Source of the DNA: OFTM10 sp964196195
GTDB lineage: Bacteria > Actinomycetota > Acidimicrobiia > Acidimicrobiales > Aldehydirespiratoraceae
NCBI GenBank assembly: GCA_964196195.1
Contig: CAXMSE010000077.1
Location: 1-9,533 of the forward strand
Direction of reading: 5' to 3'
DNA length: 9,533 bases
The notes under the pieces are model-generated. The model was given only the letters and a program-made list of their open reading frames with translations, ran no database searches and had not been told where the DNA came from. Position 1 is the stretch's first letter, and each line of letters starts with the position of its first letter. Both the position numbers and the translations under genes were made by a program. Shown here piece after piece: positions 1 through 6,327 of this stretch.

Positions 1-1
1 G

Positions 2-157
2 CAGGGTGCCCTTGCCGTCGCGGCCTGGCCCGAACAACATGATCGCGCGGTGCACCGGTAGGTCGGCGTAGATAGCGGCGCCGACGACTTGCCACATGAG
101 CTCTACGGCGTCATCGGGTGCGACCTCGGAGATCCACGCGTTGACCGTGGTCCATCA
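2..157 (-). pseudogene. Truncated P4-family phage/plasmid primase-helicase fragment
   Basis: Read on the minus strand, codons from 154 down to 2 give about 51 residues. They look like the junction between the D5_N-type region and the superfamily 3 helicase domain of P4-type phage/plasmid primases. The end of the fragment contains LFGPGRDGKGTL, a Walker A loop (GxxxxGKGT) in the form usual for these proteins, preceded by a helix-like stretch with ELMWQVVGAAIY. Such proteins prime and unwind DNA to replicate phages, plasmids and satellites. The frame is closed by a TGA at 155-157, directly upstream of the first matching codon. The sequence further right shows no primase-like reading in any minus frame, so the 5' part is missing, which suggests a deletion junction. 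The fragment continues off the left edge, so its downstream half cannot be judged. The family call is fairly firm from the Walker A context. The pseudogene status is inferred from the adjacent stop. Confidence 0.66.
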
Positions 158-399
158 CAGGACCTACGCGCCTCGACATTTCCCGCGACCAAAAGGCAGA
201 GCTCGTTCTCGATCTAGGAATGCCTGCCGAGGACGTTGACCTTGCGCAGTTGTTGCTGACAGGCATCACGTGGACGGACAGGTACGGGGACGCCTGGGTG
301 CGATGGTCAGATGAGGATCATGCCGAACTCCTTGAGGAGACGTCGCCTGAAAGAGCTGAGATCATCCGGGACGCCGAACAACGAAGCAATTGGTCGTGA
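145..399 (+). pseudogene. Short coding remnant or small hypothetical protein, no clear start
   Basis: A plus frame is open from 145 to the TGA at 397-399 and reads like real protein from about 169. An acidic helical stretch (RDQKAELVLDLG) leads into a segment with several Trp (ITWTDRYGDAWVRW) and an acidic tail ending NWS. The first ATG is at 220 and would give 59 residues. That start is poor: AGGA touches the ATG with no spacer, and the protein-like reading already exists upstream of it. The likelier view is the C-terminal part of a gene cut at about 150-160, where the primase fragment also ends. Third codon positions look less GC-biased than in the housekeeping genes to the right, which fits acquired DNA. 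I do not recognise the family. It may be an element cargo or host gene remnant, or a genuine small ORF. Confidence 0.4.
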
Positions 400-407
400 G
401 CCATTCT

Positions 408-428
408 CGTGACCACACCGTGACCACA
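408..428. repeat. Tandem pair of 10-bp direct repeats, 11-bp period
   Basis: CGTGACCACA occurs at 408-417 and again at 419-428, in phase with one DNA helical turn. The pair lies 49 bases from the 3' end of the tRNA-Ile gene, on the side where an integrated element would sit. Closely phased short repeats beside an attachment core are what arm-type integrase or excisionase sites look like. No integrase gene is visible in the window, so this role is an inference. The rest of 400-476 holds no coding frame that I can support. Confidence 0.5.
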
Positions 429-476
429 ACGACTCCGGAGCGGTCGGCTTCAGCGTGAACTACGAGGTCAGAGGGG

Positions 477-549
477 TGGGCCTGGCGGGGATCGAACCCG
501 CGACCGAGCGATTATGAGTCGCCTGCTCTGACCACTGAGCTACAGGCCC
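477..549 (-). tRNA. tRNA-Ile, anticodon CAT (lysidine type)
   Basis: The minus strand folds into a complete 73-nt cloverleaf. The acceptor arms GGGCCTG (543-549) and CAGGCCC (478-484) pair perfectly and the discriminator is A at 477. The D arm has GCTC/GAGC. The anticodon stem GGCGA/TCGCT surrounds the loop CTCATAA, and the T arm is GCGGG-TTCGATC-CCCGC. The anticodon CAT is at 514-516. CAT is shared by Met, initiator and Ile2 tRNAs, but the D arm and anticodon arm closely match the known bacterial Ile2 tRNA (E. coli ileX), so Ile is the better call. In that family TilS converts the anticodon C to lysidine so that it reads AUA. The 3' end is followed by CCC, so CCA is not encoded. Its 3' end is the likely attachment point of the element remnant on its left. 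Confidence 0.9.
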
Positions 550-579
550 CGGGCGGACACTACCGGGATGAACGCGACA

Positions 580-604
580 CGGCCCGCAACCTTCATGCGG
601 GCCG
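580..604 (-). terminator. Strong hairpin between the two tRNA genes, possible terminator or processing element
   Basis: CGGCCCGCA at 580-588 and TGCGGGCCG at 596-604 form a perfect 9-bp GC-rich stem with a 7-nt loop. It begins 7 bases past the encoded CCA of tRNA-Asn on the minus strand. No T-run follows, so it is not a textbook intrinsic terminator. It could be a U-less actinobacterial terminator or a structure that guides 3' processing in a tRNA-Asn to tRNA-Ile transcript. Confidence 0.45.
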
Positions 605-611
605 GGTCTGT

Positions 612-687
612 TGGCTCCGGGGGTGGGGATCGAACCCACGACATTTTGATTAACAGTCAAACGCTCTGCCAGCTGAGCTACCCCGGA
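612..687 (-). tRNA. tRNA-Asn, anticodon GTT
   Basis: The minus strand gives a full cloverleaf. The acceptor arms TCCGGGG (681-687) and CCCCGGA (616-622) pair perfectly and the discriminator is G at 615. The D arm is GCTC/GAGC. The anticodon stem TTTGA/TCAAA encloses the loop CTGTTAA with anticodon GTT at 652-654. The T arm is GTGGG-TTCGATC-CCCAC. CCA is encoded at 612-614, unlike in the neighbouring tRNA-Ile. The gene starts 53 bases downstream of the rpoD stop codon on the same strand. That gap holds a small inverted repeat (GATAC at 702-706, GTATC at 709-713) and no convincing -35/-10 pair. Either a separate weak promoter or read-through from rpoD is possible. Confidence 0.95.
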
Positions 688-740
688 ATGTCGGTCCTGA
701 CGATACCAGTATCAGCGCTTTGAACGGCCCTGGACCGTAG

Positions 741-2075
741 TCAAGACGTTTCGAGATAGTCGCGCAATCGATCGCTGCGATGGGGGTGGCGGAGCTTGGC
801 CAGGGTCTTGGCTTCGATCTGGCGGATTCGCTCACGGGTGACCCCGAATTGACGGCCCACCTCTTCAAGCGTGCGAGGCCTGCCGTCGTCGAGACCGAAG
901 CGAAGCCGCACTACTTCTTGCTCCCGGTCTGAGAGTTCGAACAACACATCGCTCACCGCTGTGGTGAGCAAGTTTCGAGCAGCCTGATCGATCGGGGCGA
1001 TGGCATTTTGATCCTCGATGAAATCGCCGAGGTTCGATTCGTCCTCTTCTCCGACCGGCGAGTCGAGCGAGAGCGGATCCTGAGAGATTCGGAGGATGTC
1101 GCGGATCTTCTCTACGGGTTCGTCGACCTCTGCTGCCAACTCGTCGACCGTGGGCTCACGCTTGAGTTCCTGGTGCATCTGGCGCTGAACCCGCTTCACC
1201 CGATTCATCGCCTCGACCATGTGAACGGGGATGCGGATGGTGCGGGCCTGATCGGCGATCGCTCTGGTTATGGCCTGGCGTATCCACCAGGTGGCGTAGG
1301 TGGAGAACTTGAAACCCTTCGTGTGGTCGAACTTCTCGACTGCCCTCATGAGACCGAGATTGCCCTCTTGCACGAGGTCGAGCAGCACCATTCCTCGCCC
1401 TACGTACCGCTTGGCGATCGACACAACCAGGCGAAGGTTGGAGCGAGTGAGTTCATCGCGGGCCCTTCCCCCGTCGCGCACGAGGCGGTTGAAGCGGGCG
1501 ACGTCGCCGGGCTCTAGATTTCCGAGCTCGCCTGACTCGGCCAACTCCTCGAGAGCCTCTTCGGCCTCGGTGCCTCTCTTGATCCGGGCCGCCACCCGCA
1601 CCTCCTGGCGAGCATCGAGCAGGGGCACCTGCCCGATCTCCTTGAGATAGAGACGGACGGGGTCGTCGGAGCCCGCGCCTTCACCGCCACGACTGCGCGA
1701 ATGGAAGACCCGATGGGGTTGCTCCTCCACATCGTCGCCGATGGTGGCCGCAAAGGCAGCCGCCCTCGCCACGCGTTCGGCATCGGCCGGCGAAACGACG
1801 TCTTCTTCGACCTCGACGACCACACCGTCGGGGCGTTGGGGAACCGCTATCTCGTCGGGAACCGGCGAGTCGAGCGCCTCGTCGAGACTGACCCCTGCCT
1901 TCTCACAGGACTCGCGGATGCCGGCGATCACCTCTGGATCAAACTCGACATCCTTCAATGCATGTACAACCGCGTCGAGTGAAAGGTGGCCGGATTCGCG
2001 GGCCCCTTGGAGAAGTGCATTGAACTCCGCGGCCGCGGACTCGGGGAGGGGTGTCGACGATCCGGTTTCAGTCAT
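741..2075 (-). CDS. rpoD: Primary RNA polymerase sigma factor RpoD/SigA
   Basis: This 444-residue housekeeping sigma factor directs RNA polymerase to -35/-10 promoters. Residues about 25-70 resemble the sigma-70 region 1.1 fold, followed by an acidic linker. Region 1.2 starts at DPVRLYLKEIG (138-148). Region 2 spans about 211-281 and includes GRGMVLLDLVQEGNLGL and the -10 recognition helix FSTYATWWIRQAITRAI (257-273). Region 3 covers about 283-365. Region 4 spans about 375-440, with the -35 helix-turn-helix TLEEVGRQFGVTRERIRQIE (402-421). The spacing and the region 1.1-like N-terminus mark a group 1 rather than an alternative sigma factor. The ATG overlaps the dnaG stop as ATGA, and AAGGGAGG lies a few bases upstream inside dnaG, so translation is probably coupled. 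The context glyS-dnaG-rpoD is a form of the conserved macromolecular synthesis cluster. tRNA-Asn follows downstream. Confidence 0.97.
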   Translation of the reverse strand: MTETGSSTPLPESAAAEFNALLQGARESGHLSLDAVVHALKDVEFDPEVIAGIRESCEKAGVSLDEALDSPVPDEIAVPQRPDGVVVEVEEDVVSPADAERVARAAAFAATIGDDVEEQPHRVFHSRSRGGEGAGSDDPVRLYLKEIGQVPLLDARQEVRVAARIKRGTEAEEALEELAESGELGNLEPGDVARFNRLVRDGGRARDELTRSNLRLVVSIAKRYVGRGMVLLDLVQEGNLGLMRAVEKFDHTKGFKFSTYATWWIRQAITRAIADQARTIRIPVHMVEAMNRVKRVQRQMHQELKREPTVDELAAEVDEPVEKIRDILRISQDPLSLDSPVGEEDESNLGDFIEDQNAIAPIDQAARNLLTTAVSDVLFELSDREQEVVRLRFGLDDGRPRTLEEVGRQFGVTRERIRQIEAKTLAKLRHPHRSDRLRDYLETS

Positions 2076-3850
2076 CCTGCCCTCCCTTCAGCATGCTCGA
2101 TGAGCCACGGTAGCAACTGGGCGATGGCTGCCTCTCGCGTCGACCGTTCGGCGAGGTGTTCCGTCTGTGTCTTCAGCCAAGCTATGGCGGCAGCGTAGCC
2201 CTGCCGGTCGGCATCGGCCGCCGCGGTTCTAGCACTTCTCTGGAGATCGCGAAGCACCCAGTCGGCAGTGCCCCGTGCGAGGCCGGCCAAGACGTCGTCG
2301 GTTTCCACGTCGGAAGACTCCACCGCGAGCCTTCTCAGCAGAGACGCGGCCTCGCTTCCGACTCGATCGGCTGCGGCGATCACCCCATCGTCATGGGTGA
2401 GAGCAGTGAATGCCTCACGGCGCAAGGGATCTCCGAAGAGCACCGGCGCGAGGAGGCCCAAAACCTCTTCGGGTCGATGGATGACCAGCCTGATCGCCTC
2501 GTCCTCAGCGGTGACACGGCCGACCGGCGAAATATCGGGTTGTTCCACAGGTCGCCGGGTGATCGATCGGCGTTCGCCGGTCATCAATTCGCGCAAGCGC
2601 GCCACCTGTAGGTGGCAGCGATCGGCAATCTCCACCACGTACTGGTCGCGAACGAGCGCGTCAGGGTGCTCGGCCACGACCTCGAGTGCATGTTCGGCGG
2701 TGCGGGCCCTGCCCTCCACGGTGGAGAGGTCGCCGGCATCGAGGACACGGCCGAGTCGAAACCGTAGGAAGGGCACAGCTTCCTCGACGGCGCGCTCGAG
2801 GGCGGCCGGATCCTCGCGAGCGAGGTCGTCGGGGTCGACACCGGGAGGTAGGACTGCCACCCGGATATCGAGTTCGTACTCACGCTCCCAGGCGTAGACC
2901 CGCTCGGCGGCCGCGAGGCCGGCTGCATCGGCGTCGAAGGAGAGGATCAGCCGGTCGGCGGAGAAGCGCTTCAGGAGCTTCACGTGCTCCTCGGTGAGAG
3001 CAGTACCACACGTGGCGACCGCTCGAGTTATTTCTGCGGAGGCATAGCCGATCACATCGGTGTATCCCTCACAGATGATCGCCTCTCCCGCCTTCACGAT
3101 CCCCTCTCGGTGGGCGTGAAGCCCATAGAGAACGCGACTCTTGTCGTAGACGGAAGCCTCGGTGGTGGTGTTCTTGTATTTGGAGCCCTCATGGCCAGGC
3201 AGGATTCGGCCGCCGAACCCAACCGGATCGCCGCGCTCATCGCTGATGGGAAACATCACCCGGCCGCGGAAGGCATCTTGTTGGCGCCCCGCCTTGTTGA
3301 CGAACCCGAGGCCCGAGTCCGCCAGATCATCAGCGCTCAGCTTCAGGCGTTTGGCCAGCTGGTCCCAATCGTCGGGGGCCCAACCGATCTGGTACTGCCT
3401 GACGATCGCGCCGTCGAACCCGCGCGAACGGAGGTAGCCCCGCGCCTCGCCCGCGTCGCTGCCGGTGAGAAGGCGATCGTGGTAGAAGGCCACAGCCTTG
3501 CCGACCGCGTCGAGCAGGGTGCGCTTGCGGGCCCGCGTCGCGCCCTCGTCTCTGCTCGTGTAGCGCAGCTGGATCCCGTAGCGCCCGGCCAGCGATTCCA
3601 CGGCCCCCACGAAGTCCAGGTTGTCGATCTCCTGTACGAAGGTGATGGCATCTCCGCTCCGTTGGCAGCCGAAGCAGTAGTAGACGCCCTTCTCAGGACT
3701 GACCGAGAGCGACGGGGTGCGTTCGCCGTGAAGGGGACACCGCGCCATCCAGCTACGGCCCGAACGCTTGATCTCGGTGTGCTCACCGATCAAGGCAACA
3801 AGGTCGGCTGTCGCCCTTACCCGCGCAATGTCGTCGTCGTTGATCCCCAT
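2072..3850 (-). CDS. dnaG: DNA primase DnaG
   Basis: This 592-residue primase makes RNA primers at the replication fork together with the replicative helicase. The N-terminal CHC2 zinc ribbon is complete, with ligands C38, H41, C59 and C62 in CPLHGERTPS and YYCFGCQ. The catalytic core follows, with the RNA polymerase-like segment around FRGRVMFPISDERGDPVGF (195-213). The Toprim domain has the catalytic Glu in CEGYTDVIGY (E261) and the metal-binding Asps in LSFDADAAG (D306, D308). The C-terminal third is less conserved and should hold the helicase-interaction domain. Length is normal for the family. The start ATG at 3850 lies 23 bases after the glyS stop. It has no clear Shine-Dalgarno sequence but has TAGCGT eight bases upstream. 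The 3' end overlaps rpoD by four bases. In mycobacteria a dgt (dGTPase) gene lies next to dnaG; it is absent here. Confidence 0.97.
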   Translation of the reverse strand: MGINDDDIARVRATADLVALIGEHTEIKRSGRSWMARCPLHGERTPSLSVSPEKGVYYCFGCQRSGDAITFVQEIDNLDFVGAVESLAGRYGIQLRYTSRDEGATRARKRTLLDAVGKAVAFYHDRLLTGSDAGEARGYLRSRGFDGAIVRQYQIGWAPDDWDQLAKRLKLSADDLADSGLGFVNKAGRQQDAFRGRVMFPISDERGDPVGFGGRILPGHEGSKYKNTTTEASVYDKSRVLYGLHAHREGIVKAGEAIICEGYTDVIGYASAEITRAVATCGTALTEEHVKLLKRFSADRLILSFDADAAGLAAAERVYAWEREYELDIRVAVLPPGVDPDDLAREDPAALERAVEEAVPFLRFRLGRVLDAGDLSTVEGRARTAEHALEVVAEHPDALVRDQYVVEIADRCHLQVARLRELMTGERRSITRRPVEQPDISPVGRVTAEDEAIRLVIHRPEEVLGLLAPVLFGDPLRREAFTALTHDDGVIAAADRVGSEAASLLRRLAVESSDVETDDVLAGLARGTADWVLRDLQRSARTAAADADRQGYAAAIAWLKTQTEHLAERSTREAAIAQLLPWLIEHAEGRAG

Positions 3851-3873
3851 CGGCGCCGACGCTAGCGCCGACC

Positions 3874-5196
3874 TCAGGCGAGGCGCTCAGCCAGATAGGC
3901 CTCGAGTTGATCGATGCCCACGCGATCCTGCTCGCGGGTGTCGCGTTCGCGGACCGTGACGGCTCGATCATCGAGCGTGTCGAAGTCGACGGTGACACAG
4001 AAAGGAGTGCCGATCTCGTCCTGGCGGGCGTAGCGCTTCCCGATCGACTGGGTCTCGTCGTAGTCGGCCATCCAGCGGCCTTTCACGATGTCGAAAATCT
4101 CGTGAGCGGTGGGCGTGAGCGTGTCCTTCTTCGACAAGGGCAGCACCGCCACCTTGTAGGGAGCGAGACGAGGATCGAGACGCAGCACCGTGCGCGTGTC
4201 GTCGTTGATGACCTCCTCGTCGTAGGCCGCCATCAGGAACGCCATCGCAGTGCGGGTGGCGCCAGCCGCCGGCTCGATCACATGAGGGGTGTATCTCTCG
4301 TTGTTGGCCTGGTCGAAGTAGTCGAGCTTCTCGCCGGAATGCGCGGCGTGCTGGGTGAGATCGAAGTCGCCTCGATTGGCAATGCCCTCGAGCTCGTCCC
4401 AACCCCACGGGAACAAGAACTCCACATCGGAGGTCTCGGACGAATAATGGCTCAGCTCGTCGTCGTCGTGGGCCCTCAGCCTGATCTGGTCGACCGGCAT
4501 CCCGAGGTCGAGATACCAGTTCATCCGTTCCTGGCACCAGTACTCGTACCACTGGCCCGCCTCGGCCGGCCGCACGAAGAACTCCATCTCCATCTGCTCG
4601 AATTCGCGGGTGCGGAAAACGAAGTTCCCGGGTGTGATCTCGTTTCGAAACGACTTCCCGATCTGAGCAATGCCGAAGGGAGGCTTCTTACGGCTTGTGT
4701 TGAGCACGTTGGCGAAATTGATGAACATGCCCTGGGCTGTCTCGGGCCTCAGGTAGACCTCGGCCGCAGTCTCCGAAACCGGGCCGGCGTGGGTCTTGAA
4801 CATCAGGTTGAACTCACGAGCCTCGGTGAAAGATCCCTCGGTGCTACACGTGGGGCACACATTGGGATCGTCGAGCTTGTCAAGACGATGGCGTGAATTG
4901 CAGTTGGTGCAGTCGACCAGAGGATCGCTGAAATTGGCCAGATGTCCTGATGCCTCCCACACCCGAGGCGGCGACAACACCGACGCATCGAGGCCCACCA
5001 CGTCGTGGCGGAGCTGCACCATCGACCGCCACCACGCGTCCTTCACATTGCGCAACAACAGCACGCCGAGAGGGCCGTAGTCGTAAGTGGATCGGAATCC
5101 GCCGTAGATCTCCGCCGACTGAAACACGAAACCCCTCCGCTTGGAGAGGTTGACGATCTTGTCGAAGAGAGCTGGATCGGGGGACGCATCGGACAT
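3874..5196 (-). CDS. glyS: Glycyl-tRNA synthetase, homodimeric class II type
   Basis: This 440-residue enzyme charges tRNA-Gly with glycine using ATP. It is the single-chain (alpha2) type, not the GlyQ/GlyS tetramer. The start (residues 11-40) has the typical FDKIVNLSKRRGFVFQSAEI followed by YGG and YDYGPLG. A zinc-binding insert has CTNC (C96, C99) and CPTC (C114, C117). Class II motif 2 lies around FRNEITPGNFVFRTREFEQ (183-201) with R184. Motif 3 is GATRTAMAFLMAAY (312-325). The anticodon-binding domain is at about 345-435. The frame stays open for 21 more codons upstream to 5259. I chose the ATG at 5194-5196 because the longer form would cross the palindrome and overlap the divergent gene's start, and its extra residues do not resemble the family. 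No Shine-Dalgarno sequence is seen; TAGCCT lies eight bases before the ATG. It is the first gene of the glyS-dnaG-rpoD unit. Confidence 0.96.
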   Translation of the reverse strand: MSDASPDPALFDKIVNLSKRRGFVFQSAEIYGGFRSTYDYGPLGVLLLRNVKDAWWRSMVQLRHDVVGLDASVLSPPRVWEASGHLANFSDPLVDCTNCNSRHRLDKLDDPNVCPTCSTEGSFTEAREFNLMFKTHAGPVSETAAEVYLRPETAQGMFINFANVLNTSRKKPPFGIAQIGKSFRNEITPGNFVFRTREFEQMEMEFFVRPAEAGQWYEYWCQERMNWYLDLGMPVDQIRLRAHDDDELSHYSSETSDVEFLFPWGWDELEGIANRGDFDLTQHAAHSGEKLDYFDQANNERYTPHVIEPAAGATRTAMAFLMAAYDEEVINDDTRTVLRLDPRLAPYKVAVLPLSKKDTLTPTAHEIFDIVKGRWMADYDETQSIGKRYARQDEIGTPFCVTVDFDTLDDRAVTVRERDTREQDRVGIDQLEAYLAERLA

Positions 5197-5204
5197 GGCG
5201 CCAA

Positions 5205-5210
5205 AGGCTA
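5205..5210 (-). promoter_or_regulatory. Candidate -10 element for a nearly leaderless glyS transcript
   Basis: On the minus strand TAGCCT (TANNNT form) ends eight bases before the glyS ATG, and no Shine-Dalgarno sequence is present. A start site six or seven bases after the hexamer would give a leader of only one or two bases, a common arrangement in actinobacteria. No convincing -35 is present. The adjacent 14-bp palindrome overlaps the upstream edge of the hexamer. TANNNT is frequent by chance, so this is tentative. Confidence 0.3.
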
Positions 5211-5223
5211 CCGGCGCGCCGGT
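5210..5223. promoter_or_regulatory. 14-bp perfect palindrome in the divergent glyS/RDD intergenic region, candidate operator
   Basis: ACCGGCGCGCCGGT reads identically on both strands and lies in the 51-bp gap between the start codons of glyS (minus) and the RDD-family gene (plus). Its position, touching the proposed glyS -10 and 24 bases before the GTG of the RDD gene, suits a dimeric repressor or a structure shared by both promoters. It is pure sequence symmetry with no known regulator attached. GC-rich DNA makes such palindromes less improbable. Confidence 0.4.
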
Positions 5224-5247
5224 CACGCATGCGCCAAGATAGGAAGC

Positions 5248-6327
5248 GTGCAACAACACATTTCGGCCCCCACCGCAGACCCCACAGCCGTCATCGGCCG
5301 ACGTATCGTCGCCTGGCTGATCGACTTCCTGATTCTCGCCACGATCCTCCTCGTGATAGCGCTGTCGACGTTCACCAACACCAGCTTCGGCAGCAACCTC
5401 GCCGCAGAGCTCCAGTGCGACATCGTGAACGACACATCACCCGACGTCTGCATCACCGCGGGCTCCACCGTCTACATCGGCGACTCGGACACCGTCGGCA
5501 TGATGGCGATCGTTACTCTCGCTTACGCGCTTGTGGCGACGATCCTTATTCCCGGCTTCGCCGGTTGGAGCCCAGGGAAGCTCGTGATGGGCCTGAGAGT
5601 GGTCAACAACACCACCTTCGAGCTCGCCGGTATGGGCCCCAACATCGGCAGAGGAATCTTCTGGGTGGTCGATTCCTTCCCCTGGTTAGTTCCGTTCGTA
5701 GGGTTCGTGGTGGGGTTGGCCAGCAAAGGGCACCGCCGCGTAGGCGACATGGTGGCCAACACCCTGGTGGTCGACAAGTCGCTGGTGGGCCACCCGATGG
5801 CGGTGGCCGGTGTCAACAATCTTCCCCCGGTTGGAGCCGCGCCACCCCCGCCTCCAACCGGCTTCCCACCGGCTCCTCCAATGGAAGCCTTCGACGCTCC
5901 CCCGCCGACGGGTCAGCCGCTCGAAAGCTTCCCGCCACCACCGTTTTCCCCACCGCCCGTGGCGACGCCTCCCGTCACTTCTCCTCCCACCGCCGCTCCG
6001 CCTGTGTTCGCGCCCCCGACCCAACCCGGGCCGACACCCGCTACCGAGGAAGTCCGAGAGGCCGACGAGCCGACCGTAGTGCTCGAAGCCACGCCGACTC
6101 AGCCCGACGAACCAACCGCCGCCATGCCGATGATTGGGGCCGAGCCACCCCCAGCACCAGCCCCCGAGCCTGAACCCCCGGCACCGACCGCGGCCGCACC
6201 TCGGCCCGGCGTCGATGCTCCCCAGTGGGACACCGCACGTAACACCTACATCCAGTGGGATCCCGAGCTCGCCCAGTGGATGGAGTGGAGCGAGGCCGCC
6301 CGTCGCTGGATATCGATCAGCCAATGA
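5248..6327 (+). CDS. RDD-family membrane protein with proline-rich tail and C-terminal Trp repeat
   Basis: The 359-residue product begins at GTG 5248, with AGGA five bases upstream. The longer open frame to 5005 only runs antisense through glyS. The RDD domain covers about residues 14-176. Helix 1 starts at GRRIVAWLID (R18/R19, D26). A second hydrophobic segment (about 83-104) leads into the hallmark SPGKLVMGLRVV (108-119). A third hydrophobic segment lies at about 137-157, followed by GHRRVGDMVANTLVV (161-175). The loop between helices 1 and 2 has two cysteines (C57, C68) that could form an extracellular disulfide. Residues about 193-326 are Pro/Ala-rich and disordered-looking, with DEPT twice (273-276 and 287-290). 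The C-terminus is a threefold 10-residue Trp/Tyr repeat. RDD proteins are poorly characterised; some take part in ion transport. The ATGA overlap with the next gene suggests joint expression. Exact function is unknown. Confidence 0.85.
   Translation: MQQHISAPTADPTAVIGRRIVAWLIDFLILATILLVIALSTFTNTSFGSNLAAELQCDIVNDTSPDVCITAGSTVYIGDSDTVGMMAIVTLAYALVATILIPGFAGWSPGKLVMGLRVVNNTTFELAGMGPNIGRGIFWVVDSFPWLVPFVGFVVGLASKGHRRVGDMVANTLVVDKSLVGHPMAVAGVNNLPPVGAAPPPPPTGFPPAPPMEAFDAPPPTGQPLESFPPPPFSPPPVATPPVTSPPTAAPPVFAPPTQPGPTPATEEVREADEPTVVLEATPTQPDEPTAAMPMIGAEPPPAPAPEPEPPAPTAAAPRPGVDAPQWDTARNTYIQWDPELAQWMEWSEAARRWISISQ
6229..6318 (+). repeat. Three tandem 10-codon aromatic repeats at the end of the RDD protein
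   Basis: Residues 328-337, 338-347 and 348-357 align without gaps. Each begins with Asp or Ser and has an aromatic at position 7 (Y334, W344, W354), Ile or Met at position 8, and Trp or Ile at position 10 (W337, W347, I357). The middle unit is DPELAQWMEW. The period and alternating aromatics suggest a small three-stranded beta module, somewhat like the Trp-rich modules found beside membrane segments in actinobacterial proteins. At the DNA level the copies have diverged, so the repeat is kept at the protein level. Confidence 0.6.

Noticed and set aside
697..744. tRNA-Asn promoter with TTGACT at 739-744 and GATACT at 708-713 on the minus strand
   Set aside because: The spacing of 25 bases between the boxes is too long for a standard sigma-70 promoter, and TTGACT includes the rpoD stop codon.
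460..868. Minus-strand open frames across the tRNA pair and the rpoD end
   Set aside because: They translate two clear tRNA genes and the spacer, which is the usual false ORF over tRNAs.
1008..2103. Several plus-strand open frames antisense to rpoD
   Set aside because: Frame shadows of rpoD, low complexity, with no ribosome binding site or family resemblance.
2984..4896. Long plus-strand open frames (2984-3865 and 3907-4896) antisense to dnaG and glyS
   Set aside because: They lie wholly opposite well-conserved genes, have no recognisable domains, and are expected by codon bias in high-GC DNA.
5005..5247. Longer start for the RDD-family gene
   Set aside because: The extension runs antisense through glyS. 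GTG 5248 has a spaced AGGA and gives a normal RDD N-terminus.
5197..5259. Longer glyS start (21 extra codons)
   Set aside because: It would overlap the divergent GTG start and the palindrome, and the added residues do not look like the glycyl-tRNA synthetase N-terminus.
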